DNA of 64,000 bases from Nitrosomonas sp. Nm51. GTDB taxonomy: Bacteria; Pseudomonadota; Gammaproteobacteria; Burkholderiales; Nitrosomonadaceae. The stretch is taken from NCBI RefSeq assembly GCF_900111165.1, contig NZ_FOGH01000006.1, positions 38,882-102,881 on the forward strand. Direction: 5' to 3'. The translations under genes and the position numbers were made by a program. Below the pieces are notes generated by a model. The model saw only the letters and a list, made by a program, of their open reading frames with translations. It was not told the DNA's origin and ran no database searches. Positions 49,068 to 57,796 of the stretch are shown in pieces. Position 1 is the stretch's first letter. Each line of letters begins with the position of its first letter.

Positions 49068-49724
49068 GTGTTATCGTTAATCGAAGCAGCGGGTTGGCCG
49101 GTCTGGCCTATTATTTTTGCTTCCATTATTGCTGTGGGCATTATTGGCGAACGGATATGGTCATTGCGCCAGAGTATTGTGGCACCGAAAGATTTATTGC
49201 CGCGAGTGCTAAATGAATATAAAAGAAGCGGTGTTACTTTGGACATGGTTTCAAAACTTCAGCGGCATTCACCGTTGGGGCGGATTTTTGCGGCTGGATT
49301 GCAAAATGAACACAGCCCGCGCGAAATCATGAAGGAATCCATCGAAGAAGCCGGGCGTGTCGTAACGCACGATCTGGACCGGTATTTGACGACCTTGGGT
49401 ACTATTGCCGCACTCAGCCCATTGATGGGTTTGTTCGGAACATTGGTCGGCATGATTGAGATTTTCGGTTCCAATTCTCCAGCAGGAAGCAATCCTGCAC
49501 AACTGGCCTACGGTATTTCTGTTGCGCTTTATAATGCAGCCTTTGGTATACTGGTCGCTATCCCCAGTATGATTTTCTACCGGCATTTTCGTGCAAAAGT
49601 CGATGCGCTGGCTATTGAAATGGAATTACAAGCGCTAAAACTGGTCGAGATTGTTCAAGGAGAACGTAAGTCAGCAGGCTCGGGACCGGACCCGGACCAG
49701 AATACCGCACTTTCACATCGGTAG
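49068..49724 (+). CDS. exbB: ExbB/TolQ/MotA-type proton channel protein
   Basis: The 218-residue inner-membrane protein has three membrane segments. The conserved region LGTIAALSPLMGLFGTLVGM and, later, the ALYNAAFGILVAIPSMIFY helix are typical of ExbB. With ExbD it forms the proton-driven motor that energises TonB. The start is GTG, seven bases after GAGGAGA. No exbD follows: the next gene is hpnA. In many betaproteobacteria exbB is followed by exbD, lpxK and kdsB. Confidence 0.92.
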   Translation: MLSLIEAAGWPVWPIIFASIIAVGIIGERIWSLRQSIVAPKDLLPRVLNEYKRSGVTLDMVSKLQRHSPLGRIFAAGLQNEHSPREIMKESIEEAGRVVTHDLDRYLTTLGTIAALSPLMGLFGTLVGMIEIFGSNSPAGSNPAQLAYGISVALYNAAFGILVAIPSMIFYRHFRAKVDALAIEMELQALKLVEIVQGERKSAGSGPDPDQNTALSHR

Positions 49725-49830
49725 CGTGAGTTCTTGTTGTAAAACAGACTTGGCAAGTACTGCCTGGAAACAAGTGGATTATTTGATTTAATTAAAAAAG
49801 AATTTTTATGCTGCGAAAACAGGAGAGCGT

Positions 49831-50847
49831 GTGAGTATTCGGCGCTCATTGGTAACCGGCGGGGGTGGTTTTATTGGTTTACATTTGGTTCAGCAATTGC
49901 TTGAACATGGAGAGACTGTCAGAGTACTGGAGTTGCCCGATGTACCACTGCCATCCAATGTAGAGACGATTCGTGGCTCTGTGTGCGATGCAAAGATTGT
50001 CAGAAAAGCGTTGAAAGACGTACAAAGGGTCTATCATCTGGCGGCCAATCCAAATCTGTGGGCGCATGATAAAAATGATTTCAAGCGTATCAATTATGAA
50101 GGCACCTGTACGGTGCTGCAGGAGGCCGCAAAGTGTGATCTTGAGGTTATTGTACATACGTCTACTGAATCAATTTTTGCGGGTAAATCGCGACTGGAAG
50201 CTGAAGCCGGTATAGGGGCCAGGAAAGCCGTCCATAATCTGCCAGGACCTTACAGCCGTTCAAAATTTTTTGCAGAGCAGGCCGCTATTAAAGCGGCTGA
50301 GGACGGCATGCCGGTTGTCATTGTTGCACCCGCGCTGCCGATCGGACCGGGTGACCGGAAAATTACTCCGCCGACGCGTATGATCCTCGATTTTATTAAT
50401 GCGCGGCCGCCGGCATATCTTGAGTGTGGTTTTAACCTGATTGACGTGCGTGATGTTGCCGCCGGCCATATACTTGCGGCCGAACATGGCCGGTGTGGCG
50501 ACCGATATATACTGGGCAATGAAAATATAATGCTGAGTGGATTTCTGCGTATGATTGAAGATATTACCGGTCTTGCAATGCCGAAAATACGCATCCCGTA
50601 CTGGACGGCTCTGGTGGCGGGTGCGATTTCTGAGTTTCTTGCTGATTATGTAACGCGGCGTCAGCCGAGAGCGCCGCTGACAGGTGTGCGATTGGCGCGT
50701 TATCCGTTGTATTTTGACAGTGAAAAAGCGATTCAGGAACTGGGATTGCCACAAAATTCGGTGTATCAGGCGCTGGCCGATGAAATAGAATGGCTGAGCG
50801 GCGAAGGGCTGATCACGCGGCGTTTGCCAATGCAACAACGTGTTTAG
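49831..50847 (+). CDS. hpnA: Hopanoid-associated sugar epimerase HpnA
   Basis: The 338-residue extended short-chain dehydrogenase has an NAD-binding TGGGGFIGLHL at the N-terminus and the catalytic YSRSK (in LPGPYSRSKFFAEQ). Overall pattern and neighbours (squalene-hopene cyclase, hpnG) match HpnA, a putative sugar epimerase linked with hopanoid side-chain synthesis. The start is GTG, preceded by AGGAGAGC. About 680 bases of inverted-repeat elements separate it from mlaA. Confidence 0.88.
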   Translation: MSIRRSLVTGGGGFIGLHLVQQLLEHGETVRVLELPDVPLPSNVETIRGSVCDAKIVRKALKDVQRVYHLAANPNLWAHDKNDFKRINYEGTCTVLQEAAKCDLEVIVHTSTESIFAGKSRLEAEAGIGARKAVHNLPGPYSRSKFFAEQAAIKAAEDGMPVVIVAPALPIGPGDRKITPPTRMILDFINARPPAYLECGFNLIDVRDVAAGHILAAEHGRCGDRYILGNENIMLSGFLRMIEDITGLAMPKIRIPYWTALVAGAISEFLADYVTRRQPRAPLTGVRLARYPLYFDSEKAIQELGLPQNSVYQALADEIEWLSGEGLITRRLPMQQRV

Positions 50848-50937
50848 CGGGCTGCTGCAAAACATTATCGAAGCAGCCGCTACATGGAAAAACAGCTGAA
50901 AAGCCAAACTTGTGCAAAATACAAAAGTAGTTTGAGT

Positions 50938-51201
50938 CTAATACTCTTTCAACTTGATATTGCCATGTACAGCGTTACCGTGCTGCTTTGCAGCAAGGCG
51001 CAGTGGGCAGGAAAGGGTTATTCCCTTTTCAAGCAGTGTAACGCGACTGCAGGACATCACGGTAACGTGTGGGTGGCTTGTCAGTATCCATAGGCTGCGT
51101 TGTATCTTTTGACAATAGAACGACCATTGCCTCAGGTACGCCTTGTCATATACGCGGACAAGCGCACTGAACCCGGCAATAGCATATGGATAGAGTACTA
51201 G
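50938..51201. repeat. MITE-like inverted-repeat element, family 2, copy 2
   Basis: A 264-bp diverged copy of the element at 22222-22491 in opposite orientation. It runs from CTAATACTCTTTCAACTTGA to ATATGGATAGAGTACTAG. Shared internal blocks include TACAGCGTTACCGTG and CACTGAACCCGGCAATA. Its terminal repeats are now imperfect, so it is older than copy 1. Confidence 0.85.
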
Positions 51202-51360
51202 TTCTGTCGCCGAAGCTGTAACACGGAGAAGTTTTTCAGCCGTCTGCTAGCCGGGCTGCATGTTAAATGTGCGAGACACGGTATAAGCGTCTCATATAAA
51301 ATTGCATGTTTTTGCATCGTGATTGGGTTTTATGAGGCATTGGGTGGAATTTCTGGCCTT

Positions 51361-51520
51361 GGGAGCCGCGAATAAATAAGTGTGACAATTGGGCGCGTCT
51401 GGCGGGATGCAATGCAAGGCGGGAGGATGAGTCATAACACAAGCTATGGCGGCGGCGAACAACGCCGCAGTGTGCCCGCCAGACGCGCCCAATTGTTACA
51501 GTTATTTATGAACGACTCCT
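51361..51520. repeat. MITE-like inverted-repeat element, family 1, copy C
   Basis: A 160-bp copy in the same orientation as the copies at 5846 and 27369. It has the best-preserved arms: ACAATTGGGCGCGTCTGGCG in the left arm is repeated exactly, inverted, in the right arm. The element ends 14 bases before the mlaA start codon, so it occupies the leader of that gene. Confidence 0.88.
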
Positions 51521-51533
51521 TACTTTGATTTTG

Positions 51534-52406
51534 ATGAATGAGAAGAAAGCAAACAAATTGCAGAAAGTGTTAGTTTGGGTATTCCTGATTGTGATTCTGC
51601 AAGGCTGCGCTTCATTGTCCAAAAAAGATGACGCAGAGATTGATCCGGTCGATCCGCATGAAGATATCAACCGTGTTTCCTATGACTTTACCGACAAAGT
51701 GGACCGTGTTTTATTTGAACCGGTGGTGGACGCCTATGTAGGATACGTACCAAATGCGGCACAGCGGTCGATTGGAAATTTCTACGACAATGTGTCGTAT
51801 CCGAACGTTGTTTTAAATGCTTTTTTGCAGGGCAAGATCAAACAGGGGCTTGCGGATGGCTTGCGTTTTGCAATCAATTCGACAGTTGGTTTATTCGGCC
51901 TGTTTGATATGGCTACACATATGGGCTTGGAAAAGCATAACGAGGATTTCGGTCAGACATTGGGGGTATGGGGTTTTGAACCGGGGTCTTATTTGTTTAT
52001 CCCGATTTTGGGACCGAGCAGCGAGCGGGATGTGGCGAGCGTGCCGGTATCGATGTTTACCAATGTACTTTTTTATGTCGGCGCTGTAGCTGGAGCAGGT
52101 GTTTTCGCGCCATTGACTGTTCTTGGGGCGATCGATAAACGAGCGCGCCTGGCAGGGCCGATGCGAATACGCGATCAAGCGGCGCTTGATCCCTATTTAT
52201 TTGTCAGAGAAGCATCGCTGCAGCAGCGTGAATTTTTGGTTTATGATGGTAATCCACCCTTGAATCTTTATGACGACGAACCATTTCAGGATAATCCGTT
52301 TCACATTAAACCTGAAAAACAGATTATCGACAATGATTCTTCCAAGACCAATCATCTCCAGGATGCCGTTCAACAGAAAGCGGACGGTAATGGTCTGAGT
52401 GAATAA
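51534..52406 (+). CDS. mlaA: MlaA/VacJ-type outer-membrane lipoprotein
   Basis: From the ATG at 51534 the protein has 290 residues; an in-frame TTG lies nine bases earlier. A lipoprotein signal peptide ends in LQGC. The body matches MlaA: EDINRVSYDFTDKVDRVLFE, GNFYDNVSYPNVVLNAFLQG and GLFGLFDMATHMGLEKHNED. MlaA removes misplaced phospholipids from the outer leaflet of the outer membrane. It lies between hpnA and the hopene cyclase gene, suggesting a link with hopanoid placement. No clear ribosome binding site precedes it because an inverted-repeat element ends just upstream. Confidence 0.93.
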   Translation: MNEKKANKLQKVLVWVFLIVILQGCASLSKKDDAEIDPVDPHEDINRVSYDFTDKVDRVLFEPVVDAYVGYVPNAAQRSIGNFYDNVSYPNVVLNAFLQGKIKQGLADGLRFAINSTVGLFGLFDMATHMGLEKHNEDFGQTLGVWGFEPGSYLFIPILGPSSERDVASVPVSMFTNVLFYVGAVAGAGVFAPLTVLGAIDKRARLAGPMRIRDQAALDPYLFVREASLQQREFLVYDGNPPLNLYDDEPFQDNPFHIKPEKQIIDNDSSKTNHLQDAVQQKADGNGLSE

Positions 52407-52455
52407 GTTATTTGATACGATAAAGCTGGTTTGATTATTTAACATTGGACATTTT

Positions 52456-54435
52456 ATGAACGGGACGCAAGAACGCATAGCAATGAACCAGACACAAATG
52501 GATTCGGCCAGGGTCGATGAAGTGGACAGAACGGCGCTTGAGAATCAGTACAATAAAGCGCGTGCGGCCTTGCTGGCCATGCAGAATCAGGACGGTCATT
52601 GGTGTTTTCCGCTTGAGGCGGATTGCACAATACCTGCGGAATATATCCTGATGATGCATTTCATGGATGAAGTGGACGTACAGCTTGAACAGAAAATGGC
52701 TCGCTTTATCAGGTCGAAGCAGGATAAGGTGCATGGCGGCTGGCCATTGTTTTACGGCGGCGGTTTCGATATCAGCTGCACCGTAAAATCTTATTATGCG
52801 TTAAAACTGGCGGGAGATTCGCCTGATGAACCGCACATGGTGCTTGCGCGCGAAGCTGTTCTCAAATGTGGTGGTGCTGCCCGTTCCAATGTGTTTACGC
52901 GCTTACTGCTAGCCATGTACCAGCAAATTCCCTGGCGAGGTGTACCTGTGGTTCCAACAGAACTGATTCTGTTGCCAAGATGGTTTCCGTTTCATCTGAG
53001 CAAAATCTCGTACTGGTCTCGAACCGTTATGGTGCCATTATCCATTCTGTGCACCTTAAAAGCAAAAGCCGCAAATCCGCGCCAAGTGGATATCCGTGAG
53101 TTGTTTACGGTGCCACCCGAACAGGAAAAAAACTACTTTCCTAAAGCCGATACACGTTTGAAGCGCTTTTTTATGTGGGTTGAACGCATATTATCCAGGT
53201 TCGAACAGCGTTTGCCCGAGTTTATGCGCCGTTACTCGATACGCCGTGCCGAACAATGGACGGTGGAGCGATTAAACGGTGATTGCGGAATAGGCGCTAT
53301 TTTTCCAGCGATGGTCAATGCTTATGAGGCGTTGGCGCTGCTGGGCTATTCGGAAGATCATCCCGATCGCGTGCAATGCCTCAAGGCGCTGCAGGGTTTA
53401 CTGATTGTTGAGGATAAACAGGCATGGTGCCAGCCTTGTACGTCGCCGGTATGGGATACAGTCTTAAGCGGACTGGCGTTACAGGAAGACCTCAACGCAG
53501 ATCAGAAACCTGTGCGGGCGGCGATGGACTGGCTGTTAACAAAACAGGTATTGGATGAGCCAGGAGATTGGCGTGATAAGTGTCCAACTTTGCTAGGTGG
53601 CGGCTGGGCATTTCAGTACGCCAACCCGCACTATCCTGATCTGGATGATACCGCGGCCGTTGTCTGGGCTTTGGTGCAGGCGCAAATGCAAGCCCGGGAG
53701 GATCTGCAAGATGCCTATGAACAGCCAGTCGCCCGCGCTGCTGACTGGCTGGCGGGGATGCAATCCAGCAATGGCGGTTTTGCTGCTTTCGATGTGGATA
53801 ATACCTGTCATTATCTTAACGAGATACCGTTTGCGGATCATGGTGCTCTGATTGATCCGCCAACCAGCGATGTGACAGCCCGTTGTGTTGGTTCGCTCAG
53901 TCTGTATAACGATGCGCGCCATCAGAAAGCCGTTCAGCGCGGAATTGAATTTCTATTAAACGAGCAGGAAGCTAACGGCGCTTGGTTTGGCCGTTGGGGA
54001 ACGAATTATATCTATGGTACATGGTCGGTGCTGGAAGCATTGAGACTGATCGGGCTGGATGTAAATCATATGTCTATCCGGCGTGCGGCACACTGGCTAA
54101 AATCGATTCAGCGTGAGGATGGCGGCTGGGGTGAAACGAATTATTCTTACTTTGATACGCAACAGGCAGGCCAGTTTGAGACCAGCACCGCATTCCAGAC
54201 TGCCTGGGCTATACTCGGCCTGATGGTTGCAGGTGAAGTTAACAGCCAGTCTGTGCGCTCGGGTGTGGATTATTTGCTGCGCAAACAGGCTTCTGACGGG
54301 TTGTGGGAAGACCCTTGGTTCACGGCGCCGGGTTTCCCCCGGGTTTTTTATTTAAAATATCATGGATATTCCAAATACTTTCCGTTGTGGGCACTGGGCC
54401 GTTATCGCACTTTGACTAAACGTGATAAAGCATGA
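52456..54435 (+). CDS. shc: Squalene-hopene cyclase
   Basis: The 659-residue monotopic membrane enzyme cyclises squalene to hopene or hopanol. The catalytic DxDD motif is in PDLDDTAAVVWAL (about residues 394-405). Several QW repeats are seen, such as NQDGHWCFPLEADC near the N-terminus, ANGAWFGRWGTNYIYGTW and EDGGWGETNYSYFDT. The length is typical. The stop codon overlaps the hpnG start by four bases, so the two are translationally coupled. Confidence 0.96.
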   Translation: MNGTQERIAMNQTQMDSARVDEVDRTALENQYNKARAALLAMQNQDGHWCFPLEADCTIPAEYILMMHFMDEVDVQLEQKMARFIRSKQDKVHGGWPLFYGGGFDISCTVKSYYALKLAGDSPDEPHMVLAREAVLKCGGAARSNVFTRLLLAMYQQIPWRGVPVVPTELILLPRWFPFHLSKISYWSRTVMVPLSILCTLKAKAANPRQVDIRELFTVPPEQEKNYFPKADTRLKRFFMWVERILSRFEQRLPEFMRRYSIRRAEQWTVERLNGDCGIGAIFPAMVNAYEALALLGYSEDHPDRVQCLKALQGLLIVEDKQAWCQPCTSPVWDTVLSGLALQEDLNADQKPVRAAMDWLLTKQVLDEPGDWRDKCPTLLGGGWAFQYANPHYPDLDDTAAVVWALVQAQMQAREDLQDAYEQPVARAADWLAGMQSSNGGFAAFDVDNTCHYLNEIPFADHGALIDPPTSDVTARCVGSLSLYNDARHQKAVQRGIEFLLNEQEANGAWFGRWGTNYIYGTWSVLEALRLIGLDVNHMSIRRAAHWLKSIQREDGGWGETNYSYFDTQQAGQFETSTAFQTAWAILGLMVAGEVNSQSVRSGVDYLLRKQASDGLWEDPWFTAPGFPRVFYLKYHGYSKYFPLWALGRYRTLTKRDKA

Positions 54436-55259
54436 GCGAAAACATCGTGGGCATCGTGTCCGCATTGAAATCTGAAGCCCGCTGCTTAATGAAGCGGCGT
54501 TTTGCGCTTTTTGACATTGTCAGAATAGCTCCTGGAACACGACTTTGCCTGGGAGGTATGGGCGGTGCCGGCGCGCTGAAAGCATCGCAAATACTGCATG
54601 AATATGGGGTAGATGCATTAATCAGTTTTGGCGTGGCAGCAGCACTGGATGACAAATTGATTCCAGGTGATCTGATATTGCCCGAAGCCATTTACTGCAA
54701 GGACAAAAAACTGTCAGTAACCCATAGATGGCGCGAGCGTGTGGCGGAGATGCTGCCTTCATATCTGACTGTCACTGGGGGTACCCTGGCGGATACGCAA
54801 AGCCCGTTGTCATCACGACAGGAAAAATTAAAACTTGCGGAAGTGACAGGTGCTTGCGCCGCTGATATGGAATCGGCGACCGTTGCTGAATTCGCCGCGC
54901 ACATGAATCTGCCTTTTATTGCCGTACGTGCGGTTGTCGATCCGCTTGATTTTTCGCCGCCGCGGGCTTTGCTGGATACTGTCTATGCTGATGGAACGGT
55001 GGATGTGATCAAGATGACAACAGCAATATGCAATAAGTCCGTGTCTTTCAGAACGCTCTTTGATTTAGGTGCAGGTATGAACGCAGCGCGTTCGACACTG
55101 AGTAAAGTAGTGCATACAGTCACAGTCGGTTTTAGTTTCAAAAGTGAGCTGACGGACCGGGGTTCTGCGGATGAACCTGCCGTCGGACAGATAGAAGAAT
55201 GTGTAGATGCGAACACCGAGCCGGATAAGTCCAGTGTAAGCGCGTCTAATTCGGGGTAA
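54432..55259 (+). CDS. hpnG: Hopanoid-associated nucleoside phosphorylase HpnG
   Basis: The 275-residue protein of the PNP/UDP phosphorylase fold has GGMGGAGALKASQILHEYGV and ACAADMESATVAEFAAHMNL (active-site Met-Glu). In hopanoid producers HpnG removes adenine from adenosylhopane to give ribosylhopane. It is coupled to shc by a four-base overlap. Its last 14 bases overlap tail to tail with the ATP-grasp gene on the other strand. The C-terminal 60 residues are less conserved. Confidence 0.92.
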   Translation: MSENIVGIVSALKSEARCLMKRRFALFDIVRIAPGTRLCLGGMGGAGALKASQILHEYGVDALISFGVAAALDDKLIPGDLILPEAIYCKDKKLSVTHRWRERVAEMLPSYLTVTGGTLADTQSPLSSRQEKLKLAEVTGACAADMESATVAEFAAHMNLPFIAVRAVVDPLDFSPPRALLDTVYADGTVDVIKMTTAICNKSVSFRTLFDLGAGMNAARSTLSKVVHTVTVGFSFKSELTDRGSADEPAVGQIEECVDANTEPDKSSVSASNSG

Positions 55260-56268
55260 GGGTAGCAGCGGGCCGTATCCCGGCTTGACTGATTCTTCTG
55301 CGCGGACGAAATAAGTTGCGCACTGCCGCAAAGTTTTTTTTGCTGAATTCGACGCGCGCCCGGGGATCCGGATCGACCTGTATCAGCGCTTCAACGGCCT
55401 CAACTCGTGGCGCCAGTCCGGCAAAATTGGCAACCTGTATTGACAGTCCCGGACGTGCGTTCAGTTCGATAATCATAGGCCCTTGGTCTCTGTCGAGCAC
55501 AATATCAACGCCCAGGTAACCGAGGCCGGTTATTTCATAACAGGCGGCGGCCAGCACCAGCAGTTTGTCCCAGTGCGGTACTGTTAAATCATGAAAAGGC
55601 TTGCGGGTATCCGGATGGTAGTAAACGGGATCGCCATATTGCACGGCATGAAGCGCTTCTCCCGTACCGATATCGATACCGACGCCTACAGCACCTTGAT
55701 GTAAATTGGCCCTGCCGTCTGAAGCGTGGGTGGCCAGTCTCAGCATCGCCATGATGGGATATCCCTTCAGAACGATGACACGCAGATCCGGAATGCCTTC
55801 ATAGCTGTAATTGGCAAAAACCGGGTCGATCTGAATCAATGATTCGATCATAACTGAGTCTGGTTTGCCGCCAAGACTATGCAATCCACTCAAAATATTT
55901 GATACATGGCGCTTGATATGAGTGAGTCTGACCGTATCACCGCTCGGTTTGTAGTAAAGGTTATGATCCTGTTCGGTAATAACCAGTATGCCTTTGCCGC
56001 CGCTGCCCTTGACAGGCTTGATGACGAATTGCTGATAAGAACTCAATATGTCTTTAAGCTGCCTGACATCATGTTGATAGTGCAAGGTGCCAAGCAGCTT
56101 GGGTACTGTAATACCGGCTTTCTGCGCAAGTTGTTTCGTCTTTAATTTGTCGTCAACCAATGGATAGAGGTGCCGCGGATTGTAGCGTGAAACCAGGCCG
56201 AAGTTTCGCTGATTCATGCCGATAATGCCCATGTTTTTGAGCCGTTTAGCGCTTGTCAACAGCATCAT
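55246..56268 (-). CDS. Alpha-L-glutamate ligase-like ATP-grasp protein
   Basis: The 340-residue protein has an ATP-grasp fold: QFVIKPVKGSGGKGILVI (ATP-binding), then metal and catalytic segments YLGVDIVLDRDQGPMIIELN and ARPGLSIQ. It belongs to the RimK-related ligases found next to inactive-transglutaminase membrane proteins. Such enzymes add amino acids to peptides; the substrate here is unknown. Its start overlaps the upstream gene by 23 bases. A start at the internal MGIIGMNQRN is possible. It is the third gene of a minus-strand module with retropepsin-like and 7TM proteins. Confidence 0.87.
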   Translation of the reverse strand: MMLLTSAKRLKNMGIIGMNQRNFGLVSRYNPRHLYPLVDDKLKTKQLAQKAGITVPKLLGTLHYQHDVRQLKDILSSYQQFVIKPVKGSGGKGILVITEQDHNLYYKPSGDTVRLTHIKRHVSNILSGLHSLGGKPDSVMIESLIQIDPVFANYSYEGIPDLRVIVLKGYPIMAMLRLATHASDGRANLHQGAVGVGIDIGTGEALHAVQYGDPVYYHPDTRKPFHDLTVPHWDKLLVLAAACYEITGLGYLGVDIVLDRDQGPMIIELNARPGLSIQVANFAGLAPRVEAVEALIQVDPDPRARVEFSKKNFAAVRNLFRPRRRISQAGIRPAATLTPN

Positions 56269-57796
56269 GACGCTTGCCCATAGAGTGAAAACGATATAGT
56301 TCGGTTAAGCGATAACCGGTATATTGACCTAAAATCAAAATCAGTGCCAGATTGACCAGCATCAGCTCAGGAAAATTGAATGTCAGGTATTCTACGGTTC
56401 GATTCGTCATGAACAGGTAGGCGATGATCGCGGTCAGCAGACTGCCTGCGCCCTGAATCAATACCTCTCTGGGCCCGTCTTCTTCCCAAAGCACGGACAT
56501 GCGTTCAATCGTCCAGGCAAGAATAACCATCGGAAAAAAGGTTACCGTAAGTGCCTGACTCAGTCCCAATTTGTGGCTGATGATACTGATGCTTGCAATG
56601 ATGGTAATCACAACGATGATGACCGCCGATATTCGCGCGACAAGTAATAAATTCAGACGCGATAAATATGATCGAATCATCAGTCCTGTGCCAACGACGG
56701 TAAGAAAGATAACAATACCCGTGATCAGTGTGGTTTGGATCAAAGCCAGCGCAATCAAAATGGGCATAAAGGTTCCGGAAGTACGAATGCCAATAAGGAT
56801 ACGCATGATGACGACGACCAGTGCGCCGATTGGTAGCAGGAGAATCATTTTAAAGGCGGTTTGCTGTTCAATGGGCAGGCTGTAGATTGAGAAGTCTATG
56901 ATTGCCGCCTGTTTATTCTGACTGCTGTTGACAACGAGATTTCTGGTGGAGTGTGTATTCTTAATAATTGAAAAAGAAACCTGGGAGTTTTTGCCGCCAA
57001 CAACATCAAGTAATGACTGTCCGCCGCGCTGCCAGATCAGAAAATTTTTCGGTTTGCCGCTTTTTCCGGTATCCTGGTTAAATAGGATCCACTGTTTGCC
57101 GTCGTGGATTTCAACAAAATTAGTTAGCGACTGCCGTCTTCGCCCATCTTCGAGAAATAAACCGCGGACCACGCGCGCACTGATGCCTTCGAGTGCGAGC
57201 AAATCAAGAATCAGGTTGGTTTTATAATCTTCGCCGGCCTTATCATTGCGCAACAAGCGTTGATTCTGATTGGGCGATTTCGAGTTCAGCGTCTGTATCA
57301 ATTCGCGCGTAAAAATTGTCGCGTTTGCAGACCGGGCGCGTACTTGTTCGAGCAATGTCATCGAAGCGGTCATGAACACTTCGTCCAACTCCGGTTTTTT
57401 GGGTGGAGCGGGCGTATCGACCGGCGGATTTTCGACGATTTTGTCATTTTCGTAAACACTCAAGCGGTAATAAGCCGTTTGCGCGCCTTGGGCTGATCGT
57501 TTGCTCCACTGACCGCGGCGCTCGTTGTCCGTCGTTAATTCGCTGAAACCGTAATCGGATGACGCAAAATCTTCTTCCATAAAAGTCAGGCGCGGTTCTT
57601 TAGGCGGCAGTGCGAGAGATATGATTACAGGGTCACCATGAGCCTCGAAATCAATTTTTGCCTCAATTGTCCAGACAAATTTTTTGTCATCGGGCATTAA
57701 CGGGAATCCGAGCGCCAAATGTTTATATAAAATCAGTCCGATACCAATAAAAAAAATCAGTAAAACGGCGGAATACAGTCTTGCCTGGGCTTGCAT
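56246..57796 (-). CDS. Inactive transglutaminase / 7-transmembrane protein (UUP1-like)
   Basis: The 516-residue inner-membrane protein has an N-terminal helix, a periplasmic domain of about 270 residues with a transglutaminase-like fold but no obvious Cys-His-Asp triad (LDLLALEGISARVVRGLFLE region), and seven C-terminal membrane helices. This arrangement matches the UUP1/7TM proteins that occur with an ATP-grasp ligase and a retropepsin-like protease. The ATG overlaps the preceding stop codon (TAATG). Confidence 0.87.
   Translation of the reverse strand: MQAQARLYSAVLLIFFIGIGLILYKHLALGFPLMPDDKKFVWTIEAKIDFEAHGDPVIISLALPPKEPRLTFMEEDFASSDYGFSELTTDNERRGQWSKRSAQGAQTAYYRLSVYENDKIVENPPVDTPAPPKKPELDEVFMTASMTLLEQVRARSANATIFTRELIQTLNSKSPNQNQRLLRNDKAGEDYKTNLILDLLALEGISARVVRGLFLEDGRRRQSLTNFVEIHDGKQWILFNQDTGKSGKPKNFLIWQRGGQSLLDVVGGKNSQVSFSIIKNTHSTRNLVVNSSQNKQAAIIDFSIYSLPIEQQTAFKMILLLPIGALVVVIMRILIGIRTSGTFMPILIALALIQTTLITGIVIFLTVVGTGLMIRSYLSRLNLLLVARISAVIIVVITIIASISIISHKLGLSQALTVTFFPMVILAWTIERMSVLWEEDGPREVLIQGAGSLLTAIIAYLFMTNRTVEYLTFNFPELMLVNLALILILGQYTGYRLTELYRFHSMGKRHDAVDKR

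Noticed and set aside
50884..51093. 69-codon frame after hpnA
   Set aside because: It reads into the family 2 inverted-repeat element.
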